Of a DNA stretch of 64,000 bases, positions 27,377 through 36,639 are shown one piece after another; the stretch's first letter is position 1; every line of letters begins with the position of its first letter. The stretch is taken from positions 62,305 through 126,304 of the forward strand of contig NZ_RAQO01000007.1 of the NCBI RefSeq assembly GCF_003610775.1, given 5' to 3'. The position numbers and the translations under genes are program-made. Below the pieces are notes generated by a model that saw only the letters and a program-made list of their open reading frames with translations, was not told where the DNA came from and did no database searches. Source of the DNA: Alginatibacterium sediminis. GTDB lineage: Bacteria > Pseudomonadota > Gammaproteobacteria > Enterobacterales > Celerinatantimonadaceae.

Positions 27377-28252
27377 ATGAAGTACGCGCTAGGTCCCATT
27401 CTCTATTATTGGCCAAAACAAAAAACTGAAGAATTCTATCAACTGGCCTCTGCCAGTAGCGCCGATATTGTTTATATGGGCGAGTCAGTTTGTAGTAAAC
27501 GACGCGCCATGCGCCATAACGATTGGATAGCAGTTGCCCGCGACCTTGCCAGTAAGGGCAAGCAAGTCGTTTTGTCATCCATGGCGCTACTAGAAGCTCC
27601 CTCAGAGTTACGTAATATTGAAAAGCTTATCGATAACGGTGAGTTTTTAGTTGAAGCCAACGATGTCAGCGCAATTGAAATGCTGCGCCAACGAAAACTG
27701 CCATTTATAGTTGGCCCCGCCGTTAACGTCTACAACGCCGACGCACTAAATGTACTGCAGCGCCAAGGCATGCAGCGTTGGGTCATGCCAGTTGAATTAT
27801 CGCGAGACTGGTTATCCAAAACCCTGCAAGACGCGCAAGACTTAGGTATCCGGGACAGCTTTGAAGTAGAGGTTTTCGCTTACGGGCATTTACCTTTGGC
27901 TTACTCAGCCCGCTGTTTTACTGCCCGCTCTGAGAATAAAACCAAAGATGAATGCGAGACCTGCTGCATCAACTACCCTCATGGTCGACAAGTTAATAGT
28001 CAAGATGGACAGCCTTTGTTTGTGCTTAATGGTATTCAAACTCTATCCGGTGAAAAATACGATCTTATTAATGATCAAGCCAGTATGCGTGATTTAGTGG
28101 ATATTGTTCGTCTAAGTCCAAGTGGCGAAGAGTCCATAGAGCACCTTGAAAGCTTTAGGCGTCGTAATCAAGAAGGGCAAAGTAACTACCCTACCCCTGA
28201 TACTGTAAACGGCTACTGGCATCAAATAGCCGGCATTCATCATAGCGACTAA
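27377..28252 (+). CDS. ubiV: UbiV, O2-independent ubiquinone hydroxylase subunit
   Basis: A 291-residue U32 protein, partner of UbiU. MKYALGPILYYWPKQKTEEFYQ is the UbiV N-terminus. Cys39, Cys180, Cys193 and Cys197 fit the 4Fe-4S ligands known for UbiV; an extra Cys196 lies beside them in the CETCC sequence. The length is typical. It shares an operon with ubiU and needs UbiT for function. Confidence 0.95.
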   Translation: MKYALGPILYYWPKQKTEEFYQLASASSADIVYMGESVCSKRRAMRHNDWIAVARDLASKGKQVVLSSMALLEAPSELRNIEKLIDNGEFLVEANDVSAIEMLRQRKLPFIVGPAVNVYNADALNVLQRQGMQRWVMPVELSRDWLSKTLQDAQDLGIRDSFEVEVFAYGHLPLAYSARCFTARSENKTKDECETCCINYPHGRQVNSQDGQPLFVLNGIQTLSGEKYDLINDQASMRDLVDIVRLSPSGEESIEHLESFRRRNQEGQSNYPTPDTVNGYWHQIAGIHHSD

Positions 28253-28517
28253 GACCTAACGCAGCCATCTAACCTAATTCATTATTTGGTTTGGTTGCTG
28301 CGTATTTCTTATCACCTTTGGTCACTCAGTCTGGGCAAGTATCCAGATGTCTCAATTGAAAGTGTTGTTCTCATACCTGTTAAAACCAGATCGGATTTGA
28401 TTTTTTTAGCATCATTCCGCTGAAAAAATAGCCACAGCTCTTGTTTAGGATCAAAAAAAATTAAACCACTGTAGGTGTACTATCAAAAGATGGGCACTGC
28501 AATACAGGGAGGTTTAC

Positions 28518-30269
28518 ATGCTCATTAAAGCACTAAAATCGTTCTGCATGGGGCTGGTAATGCTTGTCTGCCAGGTCATTGAAGCAAGTGCAGTAGAGAA
28601 TCACGTCTTGGTTTTACATTCCTACAATGCCGGTTACGAATGGACGCAAGAACTCCAAAATGGCATTAGCGACGCGATACAATCGGCAGATAGACCTATT
28701 CACCTTTCGGTCGAGTACATTGATAGCAAACGAGTCAACAGTCCGGAATACTTCGCTAGGCTTCAAGACTACTTATCAACAAAATACCAGAACTACCAAA
28801 TCGATGGTCTGTTGATTACCGACGACTATGCCTTGCGGTTTCTTAACCAACTAAACCTAAATAACTTTAAAAACCTACCTACGGTTGCAGCAGGGATCAA
28901 CGATTTTAAAGCGTCTTTACATACCACCACGTCTAAAGGAACCATTTTGTATGAGCGTGACTACATAAAACAGAACTTACAGCTCATCGTTAAATTAAGA
29001 CCTGCTATCAAACGCCTTTACTACGTCGCCGACAATAGCTTGTCTTCAAACGTACTGAGAAAGTCTTTTCTTGAAGAGTTCTCCCATTATCCAAATATTG
29101 AACTAATCGAAGTTAGAGACCAAGATCTGCAGGAGACAAGTCATTTACTGTCATCTATTGATGAGAAAGACGCGGTATTGCTAACTCACTTCAACACCGA
29201 AATAAAAAACAATATTTATCACGGCTATACCAAAACGGCAGAAGTCATATCGTTAGCCAGCAAAGCCCCTGTGTTTGTCATGTGGGGTTTTTATCTCAAA
29301 GGGGATGTCTTAGGAGGTTATGTGAATCGCTCCTATATGCTTGGACAGCAGATGATCACCATTCTTTCAAAGCAATTACCAAACCCTGTTCGCGTTACCT
29401 TGCAATCCGAAAACTTAAATCCTTCAGTTTTCCAATTCGGCGCTCTCCAGAAATTTGGCATAAGCCAAGAACTACTTCCTAGTGACGCCCTTATCTTAAA
29501 TAAACCAGTGTCATTTTTTACTCGTAACTTTGCACTGATACTTATCTCTGGCAGCATCATCAGCGTATTACTACTCATCATTGTCCTTTTGGGATTTGTG
29601 TTAAAACGCAAGAAAGAAATTATTAAGAAAGATAAAAAAATATTGACCTTGCAAGGTCAAACGATGCGCGTCCAAAAAAGCCTTATTCATGTACTTGGGG
29701 AGTCAATAGAAACGCGCTCTGGCGAAACCGGAAATCATGTTCGACGGGTTGCTAAGCTCTCGGTGCTGCTCGCAAAATATGCAGGGCTTAGTCATCGCGA
29801 ACGCGACATTCTTGAAACCATTAGTCCTATGCACGATGTCGGCAAGATAGGCATCCCCGAAGTTATCCTCTCAAAAACAACTAAGCTTTCAAGTAACGAA
29901 TGGACACTAATGCAAAACCATTGTCGTATCGGATACAAGTTGCTGTATGGCAATGAAGGCGACATTATGCGCCTTGCGGCAATTATCGCGCTTGAGCACC
30001 ATGAGTACTGGAACGGCTGTGGATATCCAGATGGAAAATCTGGTGAAGGCATTCACATTTATTCACGTATTACAGCGATTGCAGACGTATTTGATGCGCT
30101 ATTAAGCAAGCGGTGTTACAAAGAAAGCTGGCCTATTCAAGACGTGGTCGAGTATTTTAGATCTGGTTCAGGACAGCAATTTGATCCGAAACTAAGCCAA
30201 TATCTACTGGAGAACATTGAACAATTCGTTGCTATTCGTCACCAATACCCTGATGAGCATTACCGTTAG
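28518..30269 (+). CDS. HD-GYP phosphodiesterase with periplasmic binding domain
   Basis: A 583-residue membrane protein. After a signal-like segment (1-25), residues 28-320 resemble the ABC substrate-binding (type 1-like) domain found in histidine kinases and c-di-GMP enzymes, so this half is probably periplasmic and senses a ligand. One transmembrane helix lies at 338-362, then a short coiled coil. The HD-GYP domain follows (395-570) with the full set: HD at 439-440 (PMHDVGKIGIP), HHE at 494-496, GYP at 502-504. It should hydrolyse c-di-GMP. AGGGAGG precedes the ATG. Confidence 0.92.
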   Translation: MLIKALKSFCMGLVMLVCQVIEASAVENHVLVLHSYNAGYEWTQELQNGISDAIQSADRPIHLSVEYIDSKRVNSPEYFARLQDYLSTKYQNYQIDGLLITDDYALRFLNQLNLNNFKNLPTVAAGINDFKASLHTTTSKGTILYERDYIKQNLQLIVKLRPAIKRLYYVADNSLSSNVLRKSFLEEFSHYPNIELIEVRDQDLQETSHLLSSIDEKDAVLLTHFNTEIKNNIYHGYTKTAEVISLASKAPVFVMWGFYLKGDVLGGYVNRSYMLGQQMITILSKQLPNPVRVTLQSENLNPSVFQFGALQKFGISQELLPSDALILNKPVSFFTRNFALILISGSIISVLLLIIVLLGFVLKRKKEIIKKDKKILTLQGQTMRVQKSLIHVLGESIETRSGETGNHVRRVAKLSVLLAKYAGLSHRERDILETISPMHDVGKIGIPEVILSKTTKLSSNEWTLMQNHCRIGYKLLYGNEGDIMRLAAIIALEHHEYWNGCGYPDGKSGEGIHIYSRITAIADVFDALLSKRCYKESWPIQDVVEYFRSGSGQQFDPKLSQYLLENIEQFVAIRHQYPDEHYR

Positions 30270-30343
30270 CCTACCACCAGAAGAGCCCCCAAAAGCCTAG
30301 CAAATAAATGGTGTGCTTTTGAGGAACTGTTACATATTACTGG

Positions 30344-31048
30344 CTACAGCAATTCTGCAATTTCATCCGTACCTAAGTGACGTACATCTTTTCCACGGAC
30401 AAAGTAGATAACGTATTCAGCGATATTTTGGCAACGGTCACCCACACGCTCAAAGCAGCGCGCTGCGTTAAGCGCGTCCAAAACATTTGGAATAGAACGT
30501 GGATCTTCCATCATATAGGTCATCAGTTCGCGAAACAGGCGCTCGTACTCTTTATCTAGTTTTTCGTCTTCGCGGTGCACAACAAAGGCGGCTTCGTCGT
30601 CCATACGTGCAAAACTATCAAGTACGTCATGAAGCATTTTAACCGAATGCTCTCCTAGCGTTTCCAAACTAGCAACCGAGATATTACTGCGTTTACCGAG
30701 GCCATTCTCAACCATACGAGCTACGTTTTTGGCTACATCACCAATACGTTCTAGATCCGCAATGGTTTTTACAATCGCCATAATCAGACGCAAATCACTT
30801 GCCGCTGGCTGTCGCTTGGCGATGATACGAGTACACTCTTCGTCAATTTTTACTTCAAGGCTGTTCACCTTGTTATCACGACGAGCGACTTGCTGGGCAA
30901 GCTCAACATCGTGAGTTGCCATCGCTTTTATCACATCACGTAGCTGTTGCTCGACTAACCCGCCCATGACCATGATTTGGTTACGAACAAAGTTAATTTC
31001 AGCGTTAAACTGACCCGAAATGTGCTTATCTAAATTCAACTTATCCAT
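30344..31048 (-). CDS. phoU: PhoU, phosphate transport accessory protein
   Basis: A 234-residue all-helical protein of two PhoU repeats. PhoU links Pst transport to PhoR and keeps the Pho regulon off when phosphate is ample. Markers are [22 protein letters not shown], the first repeat's E-x3-D-x3-K-like metal motif, and the second repeat's [18 protein letters not shown]. The true start is the ATG at 31048 with GAAGGA just before; the frame extends 96 bases into pstB. The last gene of pstCAB-phoU, 13 bp after pstB. Confidence 0.95.
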   Translation of the reverse strand: MDKLNLDKHISGQFNAEINFVRNQIMVMGGLVEQQLRDVIKAMATHDVELAQQVARRDNKVNSLEVKIDEECTRIIAKRQPAASDLRLIMAIVKTIADLERIGDVAKNVARMVENGLGKRSNISVASLETLGEHSVKMLHDVLDSFARMDDEAAFVVHREDEKLDKEYERLFRELMTYMMEDPRSIPNVLDALNAARCFERVGDRCQNIAEYVIYFVRGKDVRHLGTDEIAELL

Positions 31049-31061
31049 TTTATCCTTCGCC

Positions 31062-31880
31062 TTAACCGTAGCGGCCAGTAATGTAATCTTCGGTTTGTTT
31101 TTTCGCAGGTGTGGTAAACAAAGTATTTGTATCTGAATACTCAACCATATCGCCCATATACATAAATGCTGTTTGGTCCGACACCCGGGCCGCTTGTTGC
31201 ATGTTGTGGGTCACAATCACAACCGTATAGCGGTCTTTCAAATCATTAATTAGCTCTTCGATGGTAAGCGTAGAAATAGGGTCAAGAGCTGATGTAGGTT
31301 CATCAAGTAACAATACTTCCGGCTCAATCGCGATAGCGCGTGCAATCACAACCCGTTGTTGTTGTCCGCCAGAAAGACCAAAAGCATTATCATTCAAACG
31401 ATCTTTAACTTCATCCCAAAGCGCGGCACCACGAAGTGAACGCTCTACCGCTTCATCGAGACTACGTCGGTCGTTCACCCCTTGTAAGCGTAAACCATAG
31501 ACAACATTCTCATAGATGGTTTTTGGAAATGGATTTGGGCGCTGAAACACCATTCCGACGTTACGGCGCAATGCCGCAACATCCACTGACTTGTCATATA
31601 TGTTCTCACCATGAAGTAATATTTTACCCGATACTTTACAGATATCGACTAAGTCATTCATGCGATTGATACAGCGAAGTAGTGTCGATTTACCGCAACC
31701 CGAAGGTCCAATAAATGCGGTTACTTTACCTTTAGGGATTTTCATCGAAACGTCAAAAAGCGCTTGTTTCGATCCGTAAAACAAGTTGAGGTTTTGAACC
31801 TCAAGGGCCGTATCTTCTTGTGAAAGGTTTTGTAAGTCCAAAACCTTATTGTTTGATTTTTCGGCTGCTAAAGAAATCAT
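31062..31880 (-). CDS. pstB: PstB, phosphate ABC transporter ATPase
   Basis: A 272-residue ABC ATPase with Walker [11 protein letters not shown]-loop [11 protein letters not shown], signature [15 protein letters not shown] and Walker [12 protein letters not shown]. The order and FQRPNPFP are typical of PstB. It energises phosphate import by PstA and PstC. AGGT precedes the ATG. It lies in pstC-pstA-pstB-phoU, with gaps of 15-25 bp. Confidence 0.96.
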   Translation of the reverse strand: MISLAAEKSNNKVLDLQNLSQEDTALEVQNLNLFYGSKQALFDVSMKIPKGKVTAFIGPSGCGKSTLLRCINRMNDLVDICKVSGKILLHGENIYDKSVDVAALRRNVGMVFQRPNPFPKTIYENVVYGLRLQGVNDRRSLDEAVERSLRGAALWDEVKDRLNDNAFGLSGGQQQRVVIARAIAIEPEVLLLDEPTSALDPISTLTIEELINDLKDRYTVVIVTHNMQQAARVSDQTAFMYMGDMVEYSDTNTLFTTPAKKQTEDYITGRYG

Positions 31881-31904
31881 ATTTTTACCTATCGTCGAGT
31901 TCGA

Positions 31905-33554
31905 CTATTGTTCCAGTGTTTTATATTTTTCACGTAGTTTGTTGCGAATCTGAATAGCGGCTAAGTTTAGCCCTACAATCACAGTCACTAGCAAGAATGA
32001 GGTGGCGTATACCAAAGGGCGTGCTGCTTCAACGTTCGGGCTTTGGAAACCAACATCATAGATATGGAAGCCAAGGTGCATGAACTTACGCTCTAGGTGA
32101 ATGAACGGAAAGTTCCCATCCAAAGGCAGTGTTGGAGCCAGTTTGACCACACCAACCAACATTAAGGGTGCAACTTCACCAGCAGCGCGCGCAACCGCTA
32201 AAATCAGGCCTGTCATAATCGCCGGGCTAGCCATTGGGATTACGATTCTCCATAAGGTCTCAGCTTTGGTTGCACCTAAGGCTAAGGAGCCTTCACGCAC
32301 TGAGCTAGGGATCCGCGATAAACCTTCTTCGGTCGAGACGATTACAACTGGCAGCGTTAAAATTGCCAAAGTTAAAGCTGACCAAATAACGCCAGGCGAA
32401 CCAAAAGTTGGCGATGGTAGCGACTCAGGGTAGAAAAGTTGGTCAATACTTCCCCCCATCATATACACAAAGAAACCTAAGCCAAACACGCCATATACAA
32501 TAGATGGCACACCAGCTAAGTTAATTACCGCAATGCGGATCAACTTGGTAAAGGAGTTATTCGCTGCATACTCGTGCAGGTAAATTGCGGCGACCACACC
32601 TAGCGGCGTCACAATCACCGCCATTAGCATCACCATAAATACTGTACCAAAAATCGCGGGGAAAACACCGCCTTCAGTATTGGCTTCACGCGGTTCACTG
32701 CTTACAAACTTGTAAATTTGATGCAGCCAGTGACCCGATTTGGCAATCACTCCCATTTCATTGGGAAAATGGATATCCAGAATATTGTTTAGTGGGATAG
32801 TGACTAATTCGCCGCGCATATCACGCACAATCAAGCTATCTCGAGCCGCCTGATCTCTAAGTGCAAACAAGCTTTTTTCATACACCAAATACTCTTGATG
32901 TAGCACTTCTCGCTGAGCGTCAAAATCGCTGATCATATCAGTGGTTAACGCGTGTTCAAGCTCCAGTTTTCTCTGTTTAAGACGGATCCGCTCCAAACGA
33001 TAGTTCACACTACCAATCTCAGACTTTTGCAGAGAATCAGCTTCGTCGATTAAATCGTTGGAACGTCGAATAGAATCAAATACCTGTTGATGGTCATCAC
33101 GTGACTTTAACTGCTCGCCATCAATGACTACCGCTTCAATGTAGCCATAAAAGTTACCGTTAGTACGTCGCTCTAGTACAGCGATGTTTTCAGGTACTTT
33201 TTGAGATAAAATTTGATTCTCTGTTATCCAGCGAAAATCTAGATCTACATATTCACGGTTGCCGGTTTTCAGTAGCAAACGTTCCACAAATTCTCCATCG
33301 AGACCAGAGACATCGGCACCCGACTCTTGCAAGCGTTGCAATGGAACCAACTCTTTATCGTAGATTTCTCCAATTACCGTTGTTTGCTGCCCAACAATAC
33401 TCAAGTCGAATTCATACACTTCACTTGGCCAGAAATAGCTAAGACCACGGACCGCAATTAGGATCAATAATCCAACCACCGCAACCAGACTGATACTCAC
33501 AGCACCTGCTGTCATCCAGATCCAAGGCGCTCCTGATTTAAACCACTTATTCAT
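31905..33554 (-). CDS. pstA: PstA, phosphate ABC transporter permease, long form
   Basis: A 549-residue permease, much longer than the roughly 300 of E. coli PstA. One helix lies at about residues 15-37, then a periplasmic insert of about 240 residues with a coiled-coil stretch (about 165-225). The standard permease domain starts near residue 295, with the cytoplasmic EAA-like loop EGSLALGATKAETLWRIVIP. Long PstA forms with such an insert are common in Vibrio- and Shewanella-like bacteria. AAAGGA precedes the ATG. Confidence 0.93.
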   Translation of the reverse strand: MNKWFKSGAPWIWMTAGAVSISLVAVVGLLILIAVRGLSYFWPSEVYEFDLSIVGQQTTVIGEIYDKELVPLQRLQESGADVSGLDGEFVERLLLKTGNREYVDLDFRWITENQILSQKVPENIAVLERRTNGNFYGYIEAVVIDGEQLKSRDDHQQVFDSIRRSNDLIDEADSLQKSEIGSVNYRLERIRLKQRKLELEHALTTDMISDFDAQREVLHQEYLVYEKSLFALRDQAARDSLIVRDMRGELVTIPLNNILDIHFPNEMGVIAKSGHWLHQIYKFVSSEPREANTEGGVFPAIFGTVFMVMLMAVIVTPLGVVAAIYLHEYAANNSFTKLIRIAVINLAGVPSIVYGVFGLGFFVYMMGGSIDQLFYPESLPSPTFGSPGVIWSALTLAILTLPVVIVSTEEGLSRIPSSVREGSLALGATKAETLWRIVIPMASPAIMTGLILAVARAAGEVAPLMLVGVVKLAPTLPLDGNFPFIHLERKFMHLGFHIYDVGFQSPNVEAARPLVYATSFLLVTVIVGLNLAAIQIRNKLREKYKTLEQ

Positions 33555-33569
33555 GCTAGCGTCCTTTGC

Positions 33570-35783
33570 TTAAAGCGAACTGTATTTTTCACGCAAGCGC
33601 TGACGTACAAACTCAGCGATGGTGTTAAATATAAAGGTGAAAATGAAGAGGACAAATGCGGCCAAAAATAATACCCGGTAATGAGAACTACCGACTTCTG
33701 ACTCTGGCATTTCAACAGCAATATTAGCTGATAGCGTCCGCATGCCTTGAAAAATACTCCAGTCCATAACCGGTGTGTTACCGGTTGCCATGAGCACAAT
33801 CATGGTTTCGCCAACCGCTCGACCTAAGCCCATCATCACCGCCGAGAAGATACCTGGGCTGGCAGTTAAAATAACAACCTTGGTTAGGGTTTGCCATTGC
33901 GTAGCCCCCAAAGCTAAAGAGCCATTGGTTAAGTGCCTTGGTACTGAAAATATGGCATCTTCCGCGATTGAAAATATAGTTGGAATGACTGCAAAACCCA
34001 TGGCAATCCCAACGACCATTGAGTTACGTTGGTCAAAATCGATACCAAGTTCGTTGGTGATATACAATCGAGCATCACCATCAAAAAGCCAAAGCTCAAG
34101 ATGTGGACTCATTTCGAAAGCAAACAATCCCACCATAATAACCACCGGAATTAGGATTAATGAACTCCAGGTATCGGGTATTTTTTGTTGAATGGATTTA
34201 GGAAGCTTCGTCCAAAGCCATGCGGTTAACAAAAAGCTTATCGGCAATAAAATTACCAATGCAATAATCCCTGGCAAATTATCTTCTATTAACGGTGCAA
34301 GCCACAAACCGGCTAGGAATCCCAAGATAACGGTCGGCAAGGCTTCCATGATTTCTACGGTAGGCTTAACAAACTGACGCACCGGGCCGGACATGAAATA
34401 TGCGGTATAAATGGCGCCAGCAATTGCAATAGGAACGGCAAACAACATGGCATAGAACGCAGCTTTGATGGTGCCGAAAGAAATTGGAACCAAGCTCAAC
34501 TTAGGTTCAAACTCGTCACTCGCAGACGTCGACTGCCAAACATATTGAGGTTCGGGGTAACCTTCGTACCAAACTTTCTGCCACAGTGCTGACCAACTTA
34601 CTTCTGGGTGTTCGTTGTGCACTTTATAGAAACTTAATGCATCTGAGGTCATAGCGAACAAGCCATTCGCACGTGGGGAAAACGCTACGTTATACGTTTT
34701 GCCTTGACTGAGCTTCTCGCTAACTAACTTTGAATTACTAGTCGTATGAAAGACCGACAAACTTCCATCAGCAGCAGAAACCGCAAAACCTTTACGATAG
34801 TACTCACTGCTAATTTCATTCACACTGGCATCGACCGAGAACTGGCGAATCTCTCGCAGTTGTCGTTTGCGATTCTCTGTGACATCAAACCACTGTGAGA
34901 TCACCCCGTTATCGTTGCCGATCATGATCGAACTAGCACCTGACATCAACGCCATATCGGTCACATTTGCGCCGTTGGCATTGATAGTCACAACATCACG
35001 TAGCGTTGCTTCTTCAGCATCACGAATATCGTAGATAGAAAGCCGATTGCCACTTCGCATATATAAGCTTCGCAAATCGGGGGTCAACAACATTTGGTCA
35101 ACTTGCTTGGGGATCCCGGGGACGGTAGTTTGCTGGCTAGTCCATTCAATCTCTCCACTGATGAAGTTTTCTTCACCTTCAAAGGTCAAAATGCGAGCTT
35201 GGGCGCCATCATCAATCGCAACAATCTTTATAGTGTCGCTATCGCGCTCAAAGGCTAAGCTTTTGACCAAGCTATCACCCATATCTAAAGCCAGCGGCTC
35301 TTCACCCAGTGGAAAACCAATCACCGGTGTGATTAAGCGCTTGTCATTTGGATAGCTAGTTTCAAATTTAGCATTGAGTACGTAAACCTCACCATCAGCT
35401 GTTGCGTAAGCAACATCACCATGACTAGGAATAGTTTTCGCTGCCGCAACAATGGTTTTATCAAGTTTGAAACCTTCAAACTCACGGCCATCGTCACTTA
35501 GGTTATAGAAATCCAGCTGTCCATCTAAGTTAAATCGATAGCCAATTTCGTTTTGTTCTTCTACACCAAGCATCAAAGTGCGACCGTTGTCGCTCAATGG
35601 AAAACTCTTCGCTGGAGTAAGATCAGCACCTTTAAAAAGGGGCAAAACCACGTACAGCAAATAGAAGAATATTAGCAATAAGGCAACCAGCACTATGGCC
35701 CCGCCTAAGCTAACTCCGTAGCGCGCAAGCTTATCCTTAAAATTACGGCTCTTGCTACTTTTAAATGACACATTCTGCGTCAT
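33570..35783 (-). CDS. pstC: PstC, phosphate ABC transporter permease, long form
   Basis: A 737-residue permease. The first helix lies at about 28-50. A long periplasmic region (about 60-400) looks like beta-propeller blades (repeated DNGRTLML, ADGEVYVL, NDNGVISQW, ADGSLSVF). The permease domain follows from about 440, with the NGSLALGATQWQTLTKVVI loop that contacts PstB. Length is typical of gammaproteobacterial long PstC. It is the first gene of the operon, with GAGGATC before the ATG and a Pho box upstream. No pstS is seen in the window, so the binding protein must be encoded elsewhere. Confidence 0.93.
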   Translation of the reverse strand: MTQNVSFKSSKSRNFKDKLARYGVSLGGAIVLVALLLIFFYLLYVVLPLFKGADLTPAKSFPLSDNGRTLMLGVEEQNEIGYRFNLDGQLDFYNLSDDGREFEGFKLDKTIVAAAKTIPSHGDVAYATADGEVYVLNAKFETSYPNDKRLITPVIGFPLGEEPLALDMGDSLVKSLAFERDSDTIKIVAIDDGAQARILTFEGEENFISGEIEWTSQQTTVPGIPKQVDQMLLTPDLRSLYMRSGNRLSIYDIRDAEEATLRDVVTINANGANVTDMALMSGASSIMIGNDNGVISQWFDVTENRKRQLREIRQFSVDASVNEISSEYYRKGFAVSAADGSLSVFHTTSNSKLVSEKLSQGKTYNVAFSPRANGLFAMTSDALSFYKVHNEHPEVSWSALWQKVWYEGYPEPQYVWQSTSASDEFEPKLSLVPISFGTIKAAFYAMLFAVPIAIAGAIYTAYFMSGPVRQFVKPTVEIMEALPTVILGFLAGLWLAPLIEDNLPGIIALVILLPISFLLTAWLWTKLPKSIQQKIPDTWSSLILIPVVIMVGLFAFEMSPHLELWLFDGDARLYITNELGIDFDQRNSMVVGIAMGFAVIPTIFSIAEDAIFSVPRHLTNGSLALGATQWQTLTKVVILTASPGIFSAVMMGLGRAVGETMIVLMATGNTPVMDWSIFQGMRTLSANIAVEMPESEVGSSHYRVLFLAAFVLFIFTFIFNTIAEFVRQRLREKYSSL

Positions 35784-35814
35784 GAGATCCTCACAATCTT
35801 ATCGTGTTGGCGGC

Positions 35815-35848
35815 AGTATATGACTGTTTTATTACACTAATGTGACAT
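35815..35848 (-). promoter_or_regulatory. Pho box and -10 upstream of pstC
   Basis: Minus strand: ATGTCACATTAGTGTAAT (35848-35831), then 10 bases, then TATACT (35820-35815). Half-sites TGTCAC and TGTAAT are 11 bp apart as PhoB needs; a third, AGTCAT, follows after another 11 bp, and the 18-mer made from the second and third (35837-35820) matches the E. coli consensus at 15 of 18 positions by eye. It lies about 30-65 bp before pstC in the 326-bp gap to the gcvR-like gene. Confidence 0.75.
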
Positions 35849-36020
35849 CCGGCAGACTAAGTAAATTAGATTTAGGAGTTTTAGCTAAGCTAGATTTATT
35901 TTGCATATAAAACAAAGCATTAAATATTCGAACTCAAATTGATCTCAGCACGAATTTTTAGCGGCAAAGCTTGGAAATTATCGGCAGATTGGCTTAATCT
36001 TAAAGTATGTCCATATTCGC

Positions 36021-36054
36021 TTGTCATAAAAATGTAACCATCAATAGGTAGCAT
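36021..36054 (+). promoter_or_regulatory. Pho box and -10 upstream of the gcvR-like gene and ppk1
   Basis: TTGTCATAAAAATGTAAC (36021-36038) has half-sites TGTCAT and TGTAAC 11 bp apart and matches the E. coli Pho box at 15 of 18 positions by eye. Ten bases later comes TAGCAT (36049-36054), a plausible -10. This is the same geometry as at pstC and phoB. The promoter would drive the gcvR-like gene and ppk1. Confidence 0.68.
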
Positions 36055-36109
36055 GGTTGGGCTAATTTGAGCTTAACTTTGAATGCCTCAAACCCTTAAA
36101 GAGGTAGTA

Positions 36110-36610
36110 ATGCAAAAGCATATTGTTTTAAGTGTCATCGCTAATGATCGCCCCGGTATAGTCGAAGATTTATCAAATTGCATTCAGGGTCACCACGGCA
36201 ACTGGCTACAAAGCAGCCTAAGTGAACTTGCCGGTCAATTTGCTGGTATCGTTCAAGTTGATATTGATGCGGCTCATATTGACGAACTAAAACTCGCATT
36301 GAATCAAATAACTGATTTATCCATACATGTGGTTGAATCAATGAATGCAGCTGACGATAAAGCTCCTCGGATTAGCATTACTGTGACTGCAAATGACCGA
36401 CCCGGTATTGTTCAAGAGCTAAGCCAGGTGGTTGCTAATATTGGTATTAGCCTAATCAAGCTTAAAACAGAGTGTAAGCCTGCGCCAAACTGGGGAGGAA
36501 ACTTGTTCCAAGCCCATATACAAATAGCAGCCCCAAGCGACGAAAAGCTTTTCGAATTGCAAAGTGCACTGGAGAAACTTGCGGATGACCTGATCGTCGA
36601 TTTCGCCTAA
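36110..36610 (+). CDS. GcvR-like protein with two ACT domains
   Basis: A 166-residue protein with two ACT domains: MQKHIVLSVIANDRPGIVEDL in the first half and ISITVTANDRPGIVQELSQV in the second. It resembles GcvR, the protein that with glycine controls the glycine-cleavage genes through GcvA, but sits next to ppk1 and behind a Pho box, not near dapA/bcp as GcvR often does. It may therefore be a regulator of another pathway. The start is the ATG at 36110 with GAGGT; an upstream in-frame start at 36083 lacks a site. ppk1 follows after 29 bp. Confidence 0.75.
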   Translation: MQKHIVLSVIANDRPGIVEDLSNCIQGHHGNWLQSSLSELAGQFAGIVQVDIDAAHIDELKLALNQITDLSIHVVESMNAADDKAPRISITVTANDRPGIVQELSQVVANIGISLIKLKTECKPAPNWGGNLFQAHIQIAAPSDEKLFELQSALEKLADDLIVDFA

Positions 36611-36639
36611 CCATAGATTTATTATGACCGAGGATACGG

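Noticed and set aside
28256-28307. Inverted repeat ACGCAGC / GCTGCGT after ubiV
   Set aside because: Stem of about 7-8 bp with a loop over 30 bases; not convincing as a terminator.
30275-30330. CAAAAGC / GCTTTTG repeat between the HD-GYP gene and phoU
   Set aside because: The loop is about 20 bases with no T run, so a terminator call is not supported.
33775-34377. Long frames on the plus strand opposite pstC
   Set aside because: They are antisense to the conserved permease domain and have no family features.
35849-36020. Glycine riboswitch before the gcvR-like gene
   Set aside because: No recognisable conserved core or tandem structure; the Pho box explains the control region better.
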